Of a DNA stretch of 64,000 bases, positions 63,340 to 64,000 are shown piece by piece. The position numbers were made by a program, and so were the translations under genes. The stretch lies in NCBI RefSeq assembly GCF_014174405.1, contig NZ_JACEGA010000001.1, positions 2,509,001-2,573,000 on the forward strand, in the 5' to 3' direction. A model generated the notes under the pieces. The model did no database searches. It worked only from the letters and a program-made list of their open reading frames with translations, and was not told the origin of the DNA. This stretch comes from Variimorphobacter saccharofermentans (GTDB taxonomy: Bacteria; Bacillota; Clostridia; Lachnospirales; Lachnospiraceae). Positions within the stretch are counted from its first letter, which is position 1. Every line of letters starts with the position of its first letter.

Positions 63340-63370
63340 AAGGGTGGGGCCAGCATCGGTTCCCACCCTT
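63340..63370. terminator. Bidirectional terminator
   Basis: AAGGGTGGG (63340-63348) and CCCACCCTT (63362-63370) form a 9-bp GC-rich stem. ATTTTCTATTT follows on the plus strand and GCTTTATTTTTG on the minus strand, so it can end both the CPBP gene and the short-chain dehydrogenase gene. Confidence 0.85.
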
Positions 63371-63390
63371 ATTTTCTATTTCCGGTTTGA

Positions 63391-64000
63391 TTATTTTATT
63401 GATTGGTTTTTACGATGAATTGAAACTAATATATTCTCTCTTACACGATCTGGTAACATAATCAGTACGGTGTATATTAATGGTAATGCAATCTTATACC
63501 GTGCTTTCAGCCTTTTCTTCTCAAGTATTTTACATATGTCTTTTGAAGCCTTCCTTACATCCGCACGTCCTTGATTTTTTCTAAAATTTAAATCACTTTG
63601 ATAAAAACTGCTGTAAGGTGACATTTCATTTTTCATTTTCTGATCTGAGTTTTTTGATAATGTTTTGAAGAAATCCGTATCCATTGCTCCTGGTTCAAGC
63701 ACGGTAACTTGGATTCCGAAGCTCTGTAATTCAAGTCTTGCAGCGTCACTGATTGCTTCTACCGCATGCTTTGATGCGCTATAACCGCCATTTACATATC
63801 CGGTCAGCTTACCTGAAACTGATCCAATGTTAATAATCCTTCCGGAATTCTGCCTTCTCATATAGGGTGATACCACCTGTATCATACGGATAAGCCCAAA
63901 GACATTAACATCAAACATATCCGACAAATCCTCCAAATCAATCTCTTCAATTGCTGATCTTATCGAATATCCTGCATTATTAATCAAAATATCTATCCTA
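63391..64000 (-). CDS. Short-chain dehydrogenase/reductase (cut by window edge)
   Basis: At least 203 codons of this minus-strand gene are in the window; the N-terminus with the GxxxGxG loop lies past base 64000. The visible part has DILINNAG, IINIGSVSG with the catalytic Ser, and YSASKHAVEA with the Tyr and Lys. The C-terminus has a hydrophobic segment (YKIALPLIYTVLIMLP), which suggests membrane contact. The substrate is unknown. Confidence 0.9.
   Translation of the reverse strand, partial: RIDILINNAGYSIRSAIEEIDLEDLSDMFDVNVFGLIRMIQVVSPYMRRQNSGRIINIGSVSGKLTGYVNGGYSASKHAVEAISDAARLELQSFGIQVTVLEPGAMDTDFFKTLSKNSDQKMKNEMSPYSSFYQSDLNFRKNQGRADVRKASKDICKILEKKRLKARYKIALPLIYTVLIMLPDRVRENILVSIHRKNQSIK

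Overview
The window looks like chromosomal DNA of an AT-rich anaerobic Firmicute, most likely class Clostridia and plausibly a Lachnospiraceae relative. The support is a type III glutamine synthetase, an EtfAB-linked lactate dehydrogenase operon, an EFR1-type flavodoxin-ferredoxin protein, strong AGGAGG ribosome binding sites, rho-independent terminators and a CpsB/CpsC-CpsD capsule module. This is inference from gene content; no rRNA or tRNA gene was recognised. Most genes are on the minus strand.

Region 1 (1-12 kb) is core nitrogen and nucleotide metabolism: carA (cut by the window edge), gltD, gltB, glnN, purA and pyrG. Region 2 (12-17 kb) holds a Nudix hydrolase, a GH127 arabinofuranosidase, DUF4256, an aldo/keto reductase and a DUF1801 protein. 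Region 3 (17-23.4 kb) is a lactate oxidation operon (permease, EtfB, ferredoxin-domain EtfA, FAD lactate dehydrogenase). A FadR/LldR-type GntR regulator lies just upstream, and two TGGTnnnACCA operators and a strong promoter lie between.

Region 4 (23.4-44 kb) is accessory. It has an Lrp regulator beside a truncated metallo-hydrolase, a TetR/nitrilase pair with twin operators, and a degenerate aldo/keto reductase-ferredoxin fusion with a nucleotidyltransferase. A likely sulfur or nitrogen heterocycle operon follows (M20 amidohydrolase, ATC-hydrolase-like protein, SsuABC-like transporter, nitroreductase) behind a promoter and leader hairpin. Further on are MarR/EFR1, a serine hydrolase, a MocR regulator between two aldo/keto reductases that share an operator, a secreted papain-like peptidase and a MATE transporter.

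Region 5 (44-61.6 kb) is a Wzx/Wzy-type surface polysaccharide locus read on the minus strand: CpsC-CpsD kinase, CpsB phosphatase, CapD-type dehydratase, a sugar transferase-aldolase fusion, a 2-hydroxyacid dehydrogenase-glycosyltransferase fusion, more glycosyltransferases, an EpsG-like polymerase, LicD, a PIG-L deacetylase, a formyltransferase, a flippase and a CapE-type dehydratase. Together they predict a glycan with 6-deoxy-amino sugars, an N-formyl group and perhaps an acidic decoration. The right edge has a TetR/CPBP protease pair and a short-chain dehydrogenase cut by the window end.

Two families of palindromic, MITE-like repeats were found. R1 is a 149-bp element present twice, each 30-32 bases upstream of a start codon (gltB, lctP). 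R2 is a hairpin family with three copies and one short relative, mostly between convergent genes.
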